Source: Stramenopiles sp. TOSAG23-3 (taxonomy: Eukaryota; Sar). Taken from it: 28,936 nt of DNA. The notes below the pieces were generated by a model. It ran no database searches. It was given only the letters and a program-made list of their open reading frames with translations, and was not told where the DNA came from. Below, one piece after another: positions 1 to 8,400 of this stretch; position 1 is the stretch's first letter, and each line of letters begins with the position of its first letter. Made by a program: the position numbers and the translations under genes. Where the stretch lies: assembly GCA_900128585.1 (NCBI GenBank), contig LT642172.1, forward strand, positions 1 to 28,936, read 5' to 3'.

Positions 1-395
1 ATATTTCCTAAGTGAAAATCGAAGAGAAATGTTAATTTATTTTAATGAATGCTGTGTATATATAGACTAAAATACCTAAGTGCGAAGAGAAATGTTAATT
101 TATTCTAGTAATGAATGCTGTGTATATATATATAGGGAACAAACAAACAAAATTGTTGAGAAAAAAGATCGGACGGACACTATGGAAAGGAAGAACTGAT
201 GAAATGCACTCAGGCACATTTCTTATAAAAAACCAAAATATATAGTATGTTTTAAGTATGTTTTGATGGAAGAGAAGTGTAAAAGAGCGAAAAGCAGCAA
301 GACCTTTTCTGAACGAAAAAAAACGTTATTTTTCTGCAGCGTTTTCTCTCTGCTTTTCCATTTTGATTTGTGTATATACTTTGGCCCAACGCGTA
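1..395. other. Intergenic, AT-rich, upstream of msrA
   Basis: This stretch holds the tandem duplication at 7-135 and then AT-rich DNA leading to the msrA start. The frame of the msrA gene is open back to a TTG at 363, but the first ATG is at 396. Open frames on the opposite strand here have no recognisable protein features. Confidence 0.7.
7..135. repeat. Imperfect tandem duplication, unit about 68 bp
   Basis: Two copies start with CCTAAGTG at 7 and 75. Each continues through CGAAGAGAAATGTTAATT and AATGAATGCTGTGTATATA. Copy 1 has a short insertion after CCTAAGTG and copy 2 has a CTAG insertion, so the copies have diverged slightly. The array may begin outside the window. Confidence 0.85.
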
Positions 396-1088
396 ATGAA
401 TATCGGACAGGCCGTACCGTTGGCACTCCTCCTTTGCATTTTGTCCCATAATTGTATAGCTGTCCCCATTGTTCGTGACGGCGAGCCCTCGTCGGTTGTC
501 GATGTGAACGTTGAAACGGTATATTTGGCGGCCGGTTGTTACTGGAGCATTGAACTAGCATTCCAACGATTGCCTGGGGTGATGGAAACATCAGTTGGGT
601 TTGCCGGCGGCATGACGACTTCTCCAACCTACGAGGCGGTTACTACCGGTTCGACTGGCCACGCTGAGACGGTGGAAGTCAAGTTCAACCAGAAAAAGGT
701 GTCTTTTGACGAAATTTTGAAAGTGTTTTTTGCGCTACACGACCCCACTACGAAGAATCGCCAAGGGGGTGACGTTGGGACCCAGTACCGGTCCGCAATA
801 TTTTTCACCTCGGCAGAGCAACAGGCGGCAGCCAAGATGTATATGGAACAACACCAGAAGAAACTCTCGCGCCCGATCGTAACCGAGTTATCCAGCATTT
901 CCGGATACACGCGTGCTGTAGAAAACCACCAAAAGTATTTGCAGAAGCTTGGTCAGAACGCCGACAAAGGTGCCGTTTCCCCCATCCGGTGTTATGGGAA
1001 CCGTGGCCCATGGAAGCAGATCAAAGAAAGCGTGCAATCCCTGTTCACTCGCAAGAACGATGGGGGCGTGAGCCACGACGAGTTTTAA
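396..1088 (+). CDS. msrA: Peptide methionine sulfoxide reductase MsrA, secretory-targeted
   Basis: The 230-residue protein reduces methionine-S-sulfoxide in proteins. The motif GCYWSIE (Cys48, Glu53) is the family GCFW-type active site, with Cys48 as nucleophile. TGHAETVEV (Glu91) and GGDVGTQYRS (Asp126, Tyr131) are the other catalytic and binding signatures. A late IRCYG (Cys199) is the probable resolving cysteine. Residues 1-22 from the ATG at 396 form a hydrophobic signal peptide with an Ala-Val cleavage region, so the enzyme probably acts in the secretory pathway or outside the cell. The start was placed at 396 because the further open frame upstream begins with TTG and adds no conserved residues. 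A short acidic/basic tail follows residue 207. The gene is convergent with the downstream chaperone gene. Family identity is firm; localisation is inferred. Confidence 0.93.
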   Translation: MNIGQAVPLALLLCILSHNCIAVPIVRDGEPSSVVDVNVETVYLAAGCYWSIELAFQRLPGVMETSVGFAGGMTTSPTYEAVTTGSTGHAETVEVKFNQKKVSFDEILKVFFALHDPTTKNRQGGDVGTQYRSAIFFTSAEQQAAAKMYMEQHQKKLSRPIVTELSSISGYTRAVENHQKYLQKLGQNADKGAVSPIRCYGNRGPWKQIKESVQSLFTRKNDGGVSHDEF

Positions 1089-1161
1089 ACTAGGAAAGGT
1101 CGAAGCGCGCCGTTCGTCTCTCAATCATTTCAAAGGAATGAATGAATAGGACGACTTGTAA

Positions 1162-1167
1162 AATAAA
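1162..1167 (+). terminator. Candidate poly(A) signal of msrA
   Basis: An AATAAA hexamer lies 74 bases after the msrA stop codon, in the 229-base space between the convergent msrA and chaperone genes. The distance suits a polyadenylation signal, but the hexamer is easily found by chance in AT-rich DNA. Confidence 0.35.
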
Positions 1168-1317
1168 ATCTTGAAGATCAATATAAGAGAGCAAACTTAA
1201 GTGTATCACAGCAACACACGAACGATCAAATTCAAAACAAAATGTGGCGTGCGTGTATTTTGTTCATCTCGCCCTTTTTGTCAGACTCTCGAAAGAACGC
1301 AGAACCTATCCCCCCCA

Positions 1318-2832
1318 TTAAACATCCAAGCGCCCCTCGCCTTCCTCAAGCGTTCTTGCTCTTTTTGCTGGCCGCTCGTCGACTTCTTCGTCGTCAGTAG
1401 CACTGTCTGCGTCGTCGGACCCGCTGATCACCCTCACCAGCTCCTCGCCATCGTCGTCGACGTCCTCCCCAGAGGCACTGTCGTCTTCGTCGCTGTCTTC
1501 CTCCCCCGAGGAGGACTGCGCATCCTCTGCCGCTTCAAGGTCGAACTCGGATTCGTTCCCCGAATCGTCCTCTCCTACCGCTTCGTCCTGTTCTCCTGCC
1601 CCTTCGTCCTCCGTCGCCGACGAATCCTCCTCGTTTTTGTTGTCTATCTCCCTCTTTCTGCATATCTTTTTCGAAATGTACTGCATGTAGCACGACAAGG
1701 CCGTCTTCTCCTCGGACCGGATCATTGAAAATTCATGGACAGTGTCGTCTTCCATTGTTACAATGAAGTCCATCGTACGCCCGCTCCCAGCGCGACCTTG
1801 CTCCAACCCGACCATGTCGTTGGCGGGCAAGAAGAGGAAGGGCTTGTTCAAGAAAAAAATGCCGCAGGAAAGGGGGAAAACAAACCCTTCCGACACGCGC
1901 AAGTAGCACTTGACGCAGTTGTCCCCTTGCTCGCTGGCGAAGACGTCCTTGCTGCTCGAGAAGACTTGGGATTTCGGGACCAGGAACCGGAAAAGAGCCT
2001 CCGAAATGTCTTCCATGACAGTCTCCATAGACGGGCCCAGCGAGGCGGCCTTCTCCACCTTTGGCAGCCTCGCAAGGTTGAACTGGACCTGTGCGACCAC
2101 GGGCTTCGTCGCTTTTGTCTTGAAGCTCATTACCAAGTGCCGGCTCTCTTGCTTCCCCACCTTGACAGGGTTCTTGAAGCGCAGGACGTGGGTGGTCACC
2201 AATTGCTTCTGATACTTGTCGGCCATGGGGAGCACGAAGAAGCTTTCCAGCTCCGAGAAGTCGACGAAGACGCTCTTTGCCACGTTCTTTGCACGGAAGA
2301 AAACGCCCGACTTGTGGACCTCAACGTTGTGCTTGCCCCTCGGGTACAAGCACATTACTTGCGGGAGGACAACGCCGGCCTCGTCGGCGGACGGGAACCC
2401 TTGCCCGCTCGCGGGGGCGGGGGCCGCGGAGGCGGGGGCAGACGGCGCGCGCTCCATTTTCATCGACGTGGACGGGGTCTGGAGGGATGCCGACGCCCCA
2501 GACGTCTTGGGCCGCCCACCCTTTGCTATGTTCACGATAATCTTCACCATGTCTTCGGTGGCTGCCGGGTACGCTACGGCAAAGCGCTCTACTTGGGCCA
2601 CCACGCCCTGGTCCAAGGCGAGGCTGCGTATCTTTTCAAGGTGTGCGTTTCTTTCGTGCCCGGAAGTGTTCACCTCTGCCTTAACAGGCAGCTGCACCTT
2701 TGCATTGCACGGAGTTGACATGGGAGTCGAACTGCTCGCTGTTTGGGGAGCACCTGGGGAAACTTTCTTATTCGCGACGAACGCATCAGCGGGCGCCGTC
2801 GAGCCAGGACGTTTCGTCAGGAACCTTTGCAT
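1318..2832 (-). CDS. Rtt106/SSRP1-type histone chaperone with acidic tail
   Basis: The 504-residue protein has a low-complexity Ala/Ser/Pro N-terminal part (1-150, with a small charged helical stretch near 58-104). A tandem pleckstrin-homology module follows at about 155-390, and then a very acidic Ser/Asp/Glu tail at about 395-487 with a basic KRAR near 490. The second PH domain (about 306-380) shows the pattern cYLRVSEGFVFPLS...FLFLP..D....GRAGSGRTMDF, characteristic of the Pob3/SSRP1 middle domain and Rtt106. Proteins of this type bind H3-H4 and act in nucleosome assembly. There is no HMG box and no SSRP1 N-terminal dimerisation domain, so Rtt106-like is preferred over a complete SSRP1. 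The longest frame starts with a TTG at 2874; the first ATG is at 2832. The gene is divergent from naa60 over about 720 bases. Exact orthology is unsettled. Confidence 0.8.
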   Translation of the reverse strand: MQRFLTKRPGSTAPADAFVANKKVSPGAPQTASSSTPMSTPCNAKVQLPVKAEVNTSGHERNAHLEKIRSLALDQGVVAQVERFAVAYPAATEDMVKIIVNIAKGGRPKTSGASASLQTPSTSMKMERAPSAPASAAPAPASGQGFPSADEAGVVLPQVMCLYPRGKHNVEVHKSGVFFRAKNVAKSVFVDFSELESFFVLPMADKYQKQLVTTHVLRFKNPVKVGKQESRHLVMSFKTKATKPVVAQVQFNLARLPKVEKAASLGPSMETVMEDISEALFRFLVPKSQVFSSSKDVFASEQGDNCVKCYLRVSEGFVFPLSCGIFFLNKPFLFLPANDMVGLEQGRAGSGRTMDFIVTMEDDTVHEFSMIRSEEKTALSCYMQYISKKICRKREIDNKNEEDSSATEDEGAGEQDEAVGEDDSGNESEFDLEAAEDAQSSSGEEDSDEDDSASGEDVDDDGEELVRVISGSDDADSATDDEEVDERPAKRARTLEEGEGRLDV

Positions 2833-3102
2833 CTCAAAACCACTTAATAAGGAAGGAGCGAACAAACAAACCAAAAAGAATAAAACAGGAACGGAAAATG
2901 AATGAACGAAGAGAAACGGTCGCCAAATATTAAAAAGTCAATTCCTCTCTACTCCATTTTCTTTTTCTCTTGGTTATTCATTAATTATCTAGAATTGTTA
3001 AATTTGCTCTTTCTCTTAATAAAATCAATACAACAGTTGTGAACAGACAAGAACGAAAAATAAAGAAGATCAAAATAGACGACTTATTATTAATTTCCTA
3101 TT

Positions 3103-3331
3103 GGTACCTTGGTACCGTACGTAGTAGAAGTAATTTAAATTCAAAGATTTAAATTATTTTTTAATTCGGCTTAGGTATTATAATACAGTATAATAATACC
3201 GTAATATTAATACCCAGGTATAATACATGGTTACTGTGTTCCTGTACCGGTACCTGGTTTTATTCCGTCCCTGGTGTACCAGTTGGTGCTATTATCTGGT
3301 ATTATTTATACTGGTTCCTGTTCCTGGTACC
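3103..3331. repeat. Cluster of GGTACC palindromic elements
   Basis: GGTACC occurs at 3103-3108, 3111-3116, 3249-3254 and 3326-3331. The sites are interspersed with GGTATTATA, GGTATAATAC and CCTGGT segments like those at 16640-16706 and 22787-22824. This is the densest cluster of a short palindromic family found only between genes in this window. Confidence 0.7.
3131..3156. repeat. Perfect inverted repeat, 10-bp arms
   Basis: TAATTTAAAT (3131-3140) and ATTTAAATTA (3147-3156) are exact reverse complements separated by six bases. They could form a hairpin in the divergent promoter region. Confidence 0.75.
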
Positions 3332-3555
3332 ACCTGTACCAGCAAGAATAATTAGAATGTGTATGCGGTGTGGTTTTTTTTTAAATGATTGATCTTTTTT
3401 TTTGATTTTGTATTTGTTGTGTTTCTATATTTACAATTTTAATTTGTTTTTTCTCTCTACTTTCCTTCTCTTTTATTTCCCAGGAAGTCCGATTATATGT
3501 CCGAGAGAAAGTGTGTTTGCGTTTGTGTGAATGTGTCTGTGTGGTGTATAGATAA

Positions 3556-4173
3556 ATGTCAACGGAAGCGTTGATTGGACGTCACCACCAGGCGTCTATG
3601 AATAGTTCTCGTCCGTGTGATATAAGGATAGAACCGTTTACGAGAGATTTTTACGAAGCGTACGTTAATATTCATGCTGAAATTTTGCCCGTGCAATACC
3701 CGAAAGGGTGGTATGATAGTTTTTTCACGAACGACTCTCGCGTTGGACTCGTAGCGCTGGATATGTCGCTGCCTGCCGAATCACGGGTAGTCGGGTTTTG
3801 TACGGGCAGGGTTGAGTTGAAAGAGAGAGGGTGTTTGGAATGTATATTTAAATGTGGGGATAAAGTTATGATGCACGGTTATGTTATGTCCTTGGGGTGC
3901 CGCAAGAGTCACCGTCGTCAAGGGATCGCGTCAAGGATGCTGGGCGTTCTTTTGGAAGAATTGATAAGCCGGGGTGCCGAACGGCTGTACCTTCATTGCA
4001 CCACTGTAAATAAAGGTGCGGTGGCATTGTACCGAAAGCATGGGTTTGAAGTCGTGGAAAAACTGTTGGAATATTACCATTTTCATGGCAAATACCACGA
4101 CGCGTTCAAACTTTCAAAAAAGATACCTCCAAACCAAGCAAATGATAGAAAGCGACGGCACCATGCTGCATAA
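3556..4173 (+). CDS. naa60: N-alpha-acetyltransferase 60-like (NAA60/HAT4) GNAT enzyme
   Basis: The 205-residue GNAT-fold protein is predicted to transfer acetyl from acetyl-CoA to the N-termini of (often membrane) proteins. The N-terminal half carries LPVQYPKGWYDSF (43-55), which matches the NAA60 pattern PIEYPDSWY. The core contains GYVMSLGCRKSHRRQGIASRM (108-128), where RRQGIA is the acetyl-CoA pyrophosphate-binding loop. It continues with LYLHCTTVNKGAVALYRKHGF and a YYHFHGKYHDAFKLSK segment, as in NAA60 (YYSIRG...DGF). This combination separates it from NAA50 and from generic GNATs. The start is a genuine ATG; a second Met at residue 15 is possible. The basic C-terminus (KRRHH) has no membrane helix of the kind reported for NAA60 Golgi anchoring. 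Confidence 0.87.
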   Translation: MSTEALIGRHHQASMNSSRPCDIRIEPFTRDFYEAYVNIHAEILPVQYPKGWYDSFFTNDSRVGLVALDMSLPAESRVVGFCTGRVELKERGCLECIFKCGDKVMMHGYVMSLGCRKSHRRQGIASRMLGVLLEELISRGAERLYLHCTTVNKGAVALYRKHGFEVVEKLLEYYHFHGKYHDAFKLSKKIPPNQANDRKRRHHAA

Positions 4174-4594
4174 ATATTTGATTCTTACCCAAGAACGAGA
4201 AGATTTATCAATTATGAATATTTTTCCTCCTCCTTTATTATGATATTTAAAATTTTGCAATAATCAAAGGTACGTATTTATATTTTTATTTATTTCTACC
4301 ATTAAATATTAAATAGGCAGGGTACCCTATAAAATATAGTGTCGTCTAATAAAATAATACGAAATATATTACGTGGATGATTGTTGATTGATGATTGATG
4401 ATTGATTGATTGGATTTTAACACTTTTACATAAATAGAGTATACGAAAATTTACAAATACATCCCTCTACAATTGTAAGAATCATAATTCATTCGAAACT
4501 CACCGCTTCAGTGGATTTAGGAATGACAGGGGCAGGGGTGATACGCGGATAGATTCCTTTCGTTTAACGGATCTTTCCAGGTTGCAGTTAACCA
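4174..4594. other. Intergenic between naa60 and the cysteine-rich membrane protein
   Basis: This AT-rich stretch contains the perfect palindrome AGGGTACCCT at 4319-4328 and a (GATT)n-like run at about 4378-4412. No RNA or protein gene is recognised. Confidence 0.65.
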
Positions 4595-5155
4595 ATGTCT
4601 TCAAACTACGGCAAACTGAACGAAACCCGCTTCTCCCCTGGTGGAGAAGAGGGTATGGGGGTCAAGAAACGCGGTTGTTGTAGTCGAATCGTTTTGTCGA
4701 CTGCTGTGTCATTTTTTGTTGGGGCCGGGCTGTCTTTCCTTTTCTTTGACTGGTTTTTGTTGCCTAGCACGAACTACAAGCCCCCTCCACCCAGCAATGC
4801 GACCTCCTTCGGTTGCACGCTTGAGGCGGACGTTGCGATTTTGTTGGCGGACCAACACACGTTTTTGGACCAGCAAACAAAATGTGGGCGTCAAAGTTGG
4901 GGGGGGGCGGCCCAAACGGCGGCTTGTATCGAAAAAGCAACCGGTATTAGCAAATATTGTGGATATTGTTATGGGGCACTAACACACTGCGGCGCTACGT
5001 ACTGCCGAGCGCCATGCTTCTCCGGGCCGTCTGAAAAGTGTACCAAATGCATCTGTAAGAATTGCCGTACCGATTTCCAAAAATGTACGAAACTTCCCTG
5101 CACGTTGCTTCCAAAGGGGAAATGGAGTTGCGGCGATTGTCCAGGCCATACGTGA
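4595..5155 (+). CDS. Cysteine-rich single-pass (type II) membrane protein, unknown function
   Basis: The 186-residue protein has a polar, basic N-terminal segment (1-32) ending in KKRGCCSR. One hydrophobic helix (about 33-56) follows, then a Pro-rich spacer (62-66) with one sequon (Asn68) and a C-terminal domain with 16 cysteines between residues 74 and 182. By charge the N-terminus should be cytosolic and the cysteine domain lumenal or extracellular, where an even number of cysteines suits disulfides. Spacings include CGYCYG, CTKCICKNC and CGDC. Cys28-Cys29 next to the membrane could be S-acylated. I do not recognise the cysteine domain as a named family. A run of eight Gs near 4899 lies inside the frame. 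The ATG at 4595 is the first in frame. Confidence 0.72.
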   Translation: MSSNYGKLNETRFSPGGEEGMGVKKRGCCSRIVLSTAVSFFVGAGLSFLFFDWFLLPSTNYKPPPPSNATSFGCTLEADVAILLADQHTFLDQQTKCGRQSWGGAAQTAACIEKATGISKYCGYCYGALTHCGATYCRAPCFSGPSEKCTKCICKNCRTDFQKCTKLPCTLLPKGKWSCGDCPGHT

Positions 5156-5388
5156 CATTCAGTTGGAGCATTTGTGTGTATAGTTTAAATAATTGAAAGG
5201 TCGTAATTCGTAACACTCAAAGGAGAATTTTAAAACATGCAATTGGCCTTTCTCATTTTATAATTTTAATGATTTTTAAAAAATACTAATTCTTCAGTTG
5301 TGCAGCCATTATTTTGTTTTTAATGTTCTCCGATATAGTTTAAAACCAAATGAATGCTCCATTTAGACTTATTTTGTTTCCAGGAACA

Positions 5389-5394
5389 AATAAA
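5389..5394 (+). terminator. Weak candidate poly(A) signal
   Basis: AATAAA lies 234 bases after the stop of the cysteine-rich membrane protein gene and just before the convergent IQ-protein gene. Distance and composition make this a weak call. Confidence 0.2.
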
Positions 5395-5423
5395 AAGTTG
5401 TGATATATGATATCATAAAAAAT

Positions 5424-8400
5424 TTACACGATTCGACTCGTACCACCGCTCATCTCCATGCTCTTTAGCAAGATGCTGCTGGTTCCCAGACCACTTTTTA
5501 CACTGCCCGATGCCGATCCGCTGAAATCAGACGCAGCATCGGACATGTTGTCACCTTGGTCGTCCCCCCCAGCTTCCCTTGCGGCTTTGATTTGGTCCTT
5601 CCGGTGCTCTTTGCGCAACAGCTTTCTGGCCTTCATGAAGGCCCATTTCTTCGAATTCCAAAAGTCAACCCCCATAATTTTTCTGCTCAAAAAGTATTGC
5701 AGCTTATGCAGCGGCAGTGTCATTCTCGGAAATCGCTGGGCACACGCTTTGAATTGCCGAATGTTTAGGCTAAGGCGTTCCGCGGGTTCGGTCCGACTGA
5801 GCTTGCTAAAGTACCGATACATCATTTTCTGCATGCGCTTGACCCTGTACGGGGATTTCGGGTCATCGGACAACTGCAACGCCTCGATCAGCTTGTTTAC
5901 CTCTTTGAGGTCGCACAAACCCTCCCCACTGGTGTCGGCGTAGAAGAAGCAGAATTCTTCAAACCGGCTTGAGTCAAGCATGCAGTACACCCCTAAAAAC
6001 CTGACGAAATCGCCAAATCGAAACGGGTCCGACCGATTCCGAGCCCGACGAAGAGGTCTACCATAGTCGTCTTCTATTGGGAAAAAAGCTAACAAGTAAT
6101 TAAAAAAGATGGGGAGGTCGCCATGATCAAACCCGACGTAATGCAGCAGGTTGTCCCAGTCGACGTACCCGTTGCTGTACATGTCAATGTCCTTGTAACA
6201 TTCCATCAGCTTGGCCAATTCACCGTCTTCCAGGGCCAGCTGGTCCACCATCCTCCACAAACGCTTGTGAGACAGCCACATCTTGTCCAGTTCCCTGTAA
6301 TACAACGCCATGTTTGAGTTCTGCAGCTCGGCCTGCTTCAGAACGTGGTCGGTACTGGCAGACCCCTTCGCGCTGGACACGTGCAGGCTTCCAATCTTGT
6401 CCAATAATTTCTCTTCTTTCTCTCGTTTATTTTCGCCCCACTTAATGTGCAGGTACGTCCCAGGGTCGAGGCCGTACTTTATCAAATCGTCGGGGAGCTT
6501 CATGTACCCTTGGTCGAAGAGCATCTCTTCTTCTCGGAACGGGTTTTGCTGGCCATAGTCTACCGAGCTAATCTTAACGTCGGAAATCGGGCGCTCGACT
6601 GCATCGAACTTTGCCCAGAGCGTGTAGGGGAGGCGGGTCCAGTGCATTTTTGGCATTTCGTCGATTCTTGCTGCACGCCGGTGGGTCACAGCCTTGTGCT
6701 GAGGGAGTTCACTTGCAGACACCGTGTTAGATTTCCAGCCTGTCCATCCCTCCTTTTGAAACCCTTTTAGCTTCGCCGCACCTTTCGACCAACCACCCGC
6801 TGTCTTTATCACGACCATGTGCCGGACGCTAGGCCCTTTCAGGACCCAAACGTTTACTGGAAGCTTGTCATTTGTTGACCTTCGAACGCGCACACGTAGG
6901 TCCCGGTTCGACGCGCACTCGTACCACAATCGGTGGTCGCTTGGTTTAAATCGATGCCCGTACTTTTTTCGAAGCCGCCGTAATTTTCGTTCCTGTTGCG
7001 TTCGAAACGTCCACGTGGATTGGTTCCCCAGTAGGATCTTAAAAGCGATGACCCCCCTTCTTGATCCCAGGGTGTTCTGCTGCGTGCGGTGAATTGCAAG
7101 CTTGACCTTTTCGTGGTTTCGCTTGTCAAACAGGTTACCCTCCTCCATTTCTGCAAGCGACAGGGCCGTCGGGACGAGCGGGTGGGCAACCCGCCTTTTG
7201 CCCTTTTCAGCCAGGAGAACTTCGGTCAGCCGAGTATCCGGGGGATCAAACCCTCTCGACCCTAGCTGACGCTCTGGCGCGGTCTCTGGCCGGGTCACGA
7301 ACGCCGTAACCCAGTCGTACGGGACGTGACGCTCCAGAAGTTTGTCGTCGTCGTAAATAACATCAAAACATTGGAATTCAAACCCCCTCTGGTTTCCCGT
7401 AATTTGAGACACAAAGTTGGAATAATGGACTCCGATAATGACGGCTGGGTAGCTCCATCGCCTATCTCTCCATCGGACGCTGACACGGTCCCCAACTTTA
7501 AACTCGTGCGGAAGCACGCCTGGGTCTCCGTCGGGAATGGTCTCTCTCGGTTTTTTCTTCTTTTGCCTGTCTCGCTTCAGCTTATTTCGCGCTTCGTTCA
7601 CGTGTTTGTCCACAATCAAAGGGAGATACGTTGCCGCAGCCTCGTAAATGGCCCGAACGTGCTTGATAACTTTCATGTGGGGGCCATTCCCGTAAATGGC
7701 CGGGTCGTAGTAGTCTATTGTTCGTTTGTGCGCCACCTGGGCGCTTCCGTAAGGCGTTCGCTCGCCCTCGAACGTTAGCTGTTGCTCTTTCAAGGCCTGG
7801 AACGCTGCCACCTTCTGTGCCAAAATGCGATAGGCACACTTTCGACGCCACGTGCTCTGTATAGCGGTTGCATAAACTTCTCGTTCCCAGATCTTTTTAA
7901 GGAGAGCCATCTTCCCCAAGATCATTCTCCACCACGATTGGATGATGATTGCAGCCTCCACTTCCAGCACCCTTCGTTTTCGAAACAATTCTGCTTGGGC
8001 GATCATGCGGGCTCGGTGCCTGCGCAGTTCTCGTCCCTCGAGTGCTAGGCGCGAACGCTCTTTGTCCATTTCGTACAGCATGCGCTTGTAATCCCTGTAG
8101 TACCGATAAATACGCTGCAATTTGATCGCCAAATTATCCCAGTATTCTCTCCATTCGCGGTTCTCCCGTTCTACCCGTTCTTTTTCGGCCTTCTTGAATT
8201 CGTAAATTCGAAGAGTCACAGAGACCATAAGATGCTTTTTGAACTTAGCATTGTGGTTGACGGCCCGCCACCAGTGTTGAATGGTCCCTGCCCTCCGTTG
8301 TATTTTTAGATTTCTCACGAATTTGATAGCGTAGAAGCTTCGCCATAACGTTTGAAACATGGTGGCCCCATAGTTTCTCTCTGCTTGCTCCATAACATCC

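Larger units (their letters stand above)
2833..3555. other. Divergent intergenic region between chaperone and naa60 genes
   Basis: These 723 bases of AT-rich DNA probably hold both promoters. They contain four GGTACC sites within 230 bases (3103, 3111, 3249, 3326), several CCTGG/CCAGG flanks, a perfect inverted repeat at 3131-3156, and one copy of the recurrent TAGACGACT motif (3076-3084). No gene is seen. Confidence 0.7.

Noticed and set aside
363-395. MsrA start at 363
   Set aside because: The codon there is TTG. The first ATG at 396 gives a clean signal peptide.
1735-2718. Plus-strand open frame of 327 codons
   Set aside because: It lies entirely antisense to the Rtt106-like gene. Its composition (Arg/Leu/His/Gly-rich) is the mirror of the sense coding sequence, and it has no recognisable domain.
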